From Betaproteobacteria bacterium (GTDB lineage Bacteria > Pseudomonadota > Gammaproteobacteria > Burkholderiales > Burkholderiaceae_D): a stretch of DNA of 8,517 nt. Below, piece by piece: positions 5,781 to 8,517 of this stretch (within the stretch, counting starts at the first letter, position 1; each line of letters opens with the position of its first letter). Below the pieces are notes generated by a model, which was given only the letters and a program-made list of their open reading frames with translations, did not search any database and had not been told where the DNA came from. The position numbers and the translations under genes were made by a program. The stretch lies in assembly GCA_015655165.1 (NCBI GenBank), contig JAATFN010000051.1, positions 1-8,517 on the forward strand, in the 5' to 3' direction.

Positions 5781-8042
5781 TTAATGTGAGTCTGTTTTTA
5801 AAATTCCATGTCCATTGTGAAGACTGTTTGCAGCAACACCCAACATCGTAAAACTTTTATGCGATTGACCTTGCAAACGCATTTCCTGCAACCATTCGGC
5901 AATCAATACACCTGCATGCTCAAGTAATACATACAGTTCGCTTGACCCTGTCTTGTCCTCTGCAATCCAGCGGTTCAATGTATGCGCAATTTCCATTGCA
6001 GCATCCGACATCTCGTTAACACCAGCCATACGGCTTTTGTTTTCCAACATAAGAAAGACATGATGCAATGTCTCGATATGTCCCAAATCTTCCGGTGAAA
6101 TTCTGGATAACGGTAAAATACAATTGACATCATCAACAATATCTTCCAGTTCACATAAGAAACTATCCAATGCACTATCTGTTACCGAAGGCATTTTTTC
6201 CAGTTCGTTCATATCATCTTCAAGAAAAATCTGCTGGGCAATGCTGCTATGTTGTAACAAACCTGCACAATGCAAATCGAAATTCTCTGGGTGTGGCCGC
6301 CATACAACTTCAGCACCTTTAACATCGCCAGTCATCAACATGCCGGTCTTTGCATCAAATAACAGCATATTATCTTTTAGGTAGGACATATTCCGGATTT
6401 CTCTTGCAAAGAAACTTAAGATGCCCATATTATTCATCATGCACCACAGCTTTTTCCGATCGAACACATCATCACACATCACGACAATCATCTTTTTTGC
6501 ATAAGCCACTGCTTTATGTGCCTCTTGATAGTTCAGCATCAGAAAAATACTTTCCAGACTATCCAGTAACGCATTTGTTTTATGCAAATGACTGCGATTG
6601 CCAGGCGCAAACAACAGTTGTTGCAACAGCTCTTCCAACTGTTGCAAATGACTGAGAATTTCATCTGCCACAATTTTTTTTGTTTTAGTGTAATGTTCAT
6701 CACCTGTCATTTTTTTCAATGATGCCAACTGTTCGACAACATATTTTTTATCAAAAGATGAAGCCAGCCTTAACGAAGAATCCTGCACCATATTGGAAAA
6801 ATTGGCAGGTAACCTGTATATCGCGTAAAGAGATGCTTCGACAAACAATAAATTTCTGGTGACTTCCAGTTTGACGGAAAGTTCGCTTCTATTACGAACA
6901 ATCGATAATGTGCTTCTTCGCAAGACATTGAATAATTCAGCCATGTCTTGACTACCCAACATTTCTCCCTGATCCTTCAGCCCTTCGATGGCTTTAACAA
7001 ATGATTTTTCGTATTGGGCAACCCCATTCACCACACCGTTCCACATACTTTGCAACTGGTTCAGTTTATCTTTTAAGCTAGCCAGGACAACAGGATCAAT
7101 ACCCATATACCGAGACTGCTTGTAATCGACATCACTCACAGCAGGCATTTCGTAAAGCATTTTTATTTTTTCAACCACTGAATCTTCTTCAGCGTTAACA
7201 TGGGCGATAAAGAATAACGCATCCATTAACAAAGTCTGATGCAATACAATCGTGCCTGTGAATGATTGCCGTAAATGTTCTGCAATTAACTGGTACAGTT
7301 GCTGGACGTAATGATCATTGTCGATTTTTTTTAATGCCACAGATTCCGAGAAACCCAGAACAACACCCCAGAAGGCTCTGCCCTCAAGACTTTCTTGTGC
7401 CTCGACCAGACGCCCCAGCAATTTGTGCATCGACAATATATGCGTGCGTTCTTTATTGACCACGCCAAAGTGTTGCATGTATAAACGAAATTCTTTTTCA
7501 AACTCACTTTTCAGTAATGCGTAATCGCTTTTTTTATACGGATGCATCTCTTCCAGATTATCTTTTTCAATTAACAACAATTGCGTACTGGATTGTGCAT
7601 AGTAAAGATCTGCCGGATGAATGCGCTTAGCCTCAACTGCTTCCATCATCTCACGATAATAAGGATACAAATATAAAACAGGAGAATAGATGCCTGATCG
7701 TATACTCTCCAGATACTCCATTACAGCGTACATAAAACGGCGCATTGCCAGAGATTTCTTGGTTGTCATCCATGTTGAAAGATTGCCTTTTCCGGATAGG
7801 GCAAGAATTATTTTTTTAAACACTGTTTGCAATGCACATTCGCCAATGATATCCAATGCGCCAGCTATGCGGTTCAATAGGGTGATAATGTACCGTATAT
7901 CGTCGGTATGCTTTTGTTTCCTGATGACCTGATCAATCATCAGTAAGCAATCCGATATGCCGGGGACCAGCCAGGAATAATCGACCAGATCGGGCACTGG
8001 AACACGCATAACAAATGATGTTTTAGAACGATATCCCATCAT
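5781..8042 (-). CDS. ChpA/PilL N-terminal half: Hpt-like protein without clear phospho-acceptors
   Basis: A 753-residue, mostly helical cytoplasmic protein. Residues 20-155 match the N-terminus of betaproteobacterial ChpA as I remember it: a helix pair with L-N-R-I-A-G-A-L (56-63), then M-E-Y-L-E-S-I (108-114), L-Y-P-Y-Y-R-E-M (125-132) and R-I-H-P-A-D-L-Y-Y (140-148). Later modules look like degenerate Hpt domains. Around 490-520 there is an L-L-D-S-L-E-S-I-F-L-M-L helix; around 655-695, S-R-M-A-G follows a stretch aligning with H-T-L-K-G-S in active Hpt domains but reading L-M-L-E-N-K. No HxxKG motif is visible anywhere, so it probably does not carry phosphate and may serve as scaffold or interaction region. 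The start is ATG 8042 or the adjacent ATG 8039; GAGGA (8044-8048) is better spaced for the second. It lies 20 bp after the receptor gene and 47 bp before the kinase gene. Codons are A/T-rich, with several A7-A8 runs. Assignment to ChpA rests on context plus partial motifs. Confidence 0.8.
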   Translation of the reverse strand: MMGYRSKTSFVMRVPVPDLVDYSWLVPGISDCLLMIDQVIRKQKHTDDIRYIITLLNRIAGALDIIGECALQTVFKKIILALSGKGNLSTWMTTKKSLAMRRFMYAVMEYLESIRSGIYSPVLYLYPYYREMMEAVEAKRIHPADLYYAQSSTQLLLIEKDNLEEMHPYKKSDYALLKSEFEKEFRLYMQHFGVVNKERTHILSMHKLLGRLVEAQESLEGRAFWGVVLGFSESVALKKIDNDHYVQQLYQLIAEHLRQSFTGTIVLHQTLLMDALFFIAHVNAEEDSVVEKIKMLYEMPAVSDVDYKQSRYMGIDPVVLASLKDKLNQLQSMWNGVVNGVAQYEKSFVKAIEGLKDQGEMLGSQDMAELFNVLRRSTLSIVRNRSELSVKLEVTRNLLFVEASLYAIYRLPANFSNMVQDSSLRLASSFDKKYVVEQLASLKKMTGDEHYTKTKKIVADEILSHLQQLEELLQQLLFAPGNRSHLHKTNALLDSLESIFLMLNYQEAHKAVAYAKKMIVVMCDDVFDRKKLWCMMNNMGILSFFAREIRNMSYLKDNMLLFDAKTGMLMTGDVKGAEVVWRPHPENFDLHCAGLLQHSSIAQQIFLEDDMNELEKMPSVTDSALDSFLCELEDIVDDVNCILPLSRISPEDLGHIETLHHVFLMLENKSRMAGVNEMSDAAMEIAHTLNRWIAEDKTGSSELYVLLEHAGVLIAEWLQEMRLQGQSHKSFTMLGVAANSLHNGHGILKTDSH

Positions 8043-8062
8043 GTCCTCGATGTAAGAATGCG

Positions 8063-8517
8063 CTATAAAATAGTGACGCGGAACCGCGATGCCGATTCTT
8101 TCAACTTTTTGGCAACCTTATCCAATTCAGCATATAAGCCCCGAAATTGCTCGCGACCAGCACCGATTTTCATATTCTCGGTTAACATCAATTGCATTGT
8201 TTTGGTTAGATGATTGGCAAACTCGACCTGTGCTTCTGTCGCAGTCGTGATTCCGCCAATCAATTCGGCTAGTTCATTTGAGACACGACGAATATCAGAC
8301 AATGCCTCACCAGCTGCATCTGACAATTTGGCACCTTCAACCACACCAACCGTTGATTTTTCCATCGCCGACACGGCATCGTGTGTATCGACCTGAATGG
8401 TTTTAACCAACGTACCAATTTGCCGTGTCGCGGCACTAGAACGTTCTGCCAGACGTTGCACCTCTTCGGCAACTACCGTAAACCCACGCCCGGCCTCACC
8501 AGCAGATGCTGCCTGGA
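8063..8517 (-). CDS. pilJ: Methyl-accepting chemotaxis protein, PilJ-like, 5'-truncated
   Basis: The last 150 residues of a methyl-accepting receptor; the gene starts beyond the right edge and the frame is open to it. The visible part begins inside the conserved signalling tip that binds CheA/CheW (A-G-E-A-G-R-G-F-T-V-V-A-E-E-V, followed by Q-R-L-A-E-R-S) and continues as the returning helix of the cytoplasmic coiled coil, with T-R-Q-I-G-T-L-V-K-T-I-Q, a pattern common in PilJ. It ends in ASRFRVTIL without a CheR-tethering pentapeptide, as usual for PilJ. The ligand-binding and membrane parts are not visible, so naming it PilJ rests on its position directly ahead of the ChpA genes (20 bp gap) and on the tip sequence. 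The GTG at 8461 is internal, not a start. Confidence 0.88.
   Translation of the reverse strand, partial: QAASAGEAGRGFTVVAEEVQRLAERSSAATRQIGTLVKTIQVDTHDAVSAMEKSTVGVVEGAKLSDAAGEALSDIRRVSNELAELIGGITTATEAQVEFANHLTKTMQLMLTENMKIGAGREQFRGLYAELDKVAKKLKESASRFRVTIL

Noticed and set aside
6600..6650. Repeated GTTGCAACAG-like sequence
   Set aside because: It encodes the repeated L-Q-Q-L-E-E-L-L-Q-Q-L helix in the 753-residue protein; repeated Leu/Gln codons explain it.
8077..8088. Inverted repeat CGCGG-AA-CCGCG
   Set aside because: It lies within the receptor coding sequence (S-R-F-R codons), has only a two-base loop and no T-run; most likely chance.

Overview
The window looks like a stretch of a betaproteobacterial chromosome, most plausibly Burkholderiales/Oxalobacteraceae-like. 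The main reason is a PilJ/ChpA-type chemosensory module (the system that usually controls type IV pili) whose amino-terminal ChpA region has the layout typical of that group. Base composition is moderate in the first 3.4 kb and visibly richer in A/T in the large chemosensory gene at 5781-8042. The genus cannot be fixed from sequence reading alone.

Layout. Positions 1-2559 (+ strand) hold three tandem paralogous genes for EamA-family (drug/metabolite transporter superfamily) inner-membrane proteins; the first is cut by the window edge. The 82-83 bp spacers ahead of the second and third genes have the same plan: a GC-rich hairpin with a T-run just before a start codon that has no clear Shine-Dalgarno sequence. 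The third gene overlaps the next gene by 4 bp. That gene (2556-3410) encodes a two-domain 3-mercaptopyruvate sulfurtransferase. The group ends at a long hairpin (3434-3474) between convergent genes.

On the minus strand, reading from the right edge, are the C-terminal part of a PilJ-like methyl-accepting receptor (8063-8517), a 753-residue protein matching the amino-terminal, Hpt-like half of ChpA (5781-8042), and a 738-residue histidine kinase/response-regulator hybrid matching the carboxy-terminal half of ChpA (3517-5733). The three genes are 20 and 47 bp apart and look like one transcription unit. The receptor would control the kinase, which passes phosphate from its Hpt domain to its own receiver and to separate CheY-like proteins expected to be encoded upstream, outside the window.

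The most notable points are: ChpA is encoded as two proteins split exactly at the start of the last Hpt domain; the Hpt-like modules of the amino-terminal half appear to have lost their phospho-acceptor histidines; the paralogous transporter spacers carry hairpins with compensatory base changes; and the middle transporter has unusual substitutions in its fourth membrane helix. No mobile element, tRNA, rRNA or CRISPR array was seen, and I found no clear evidence of a wholly new system.
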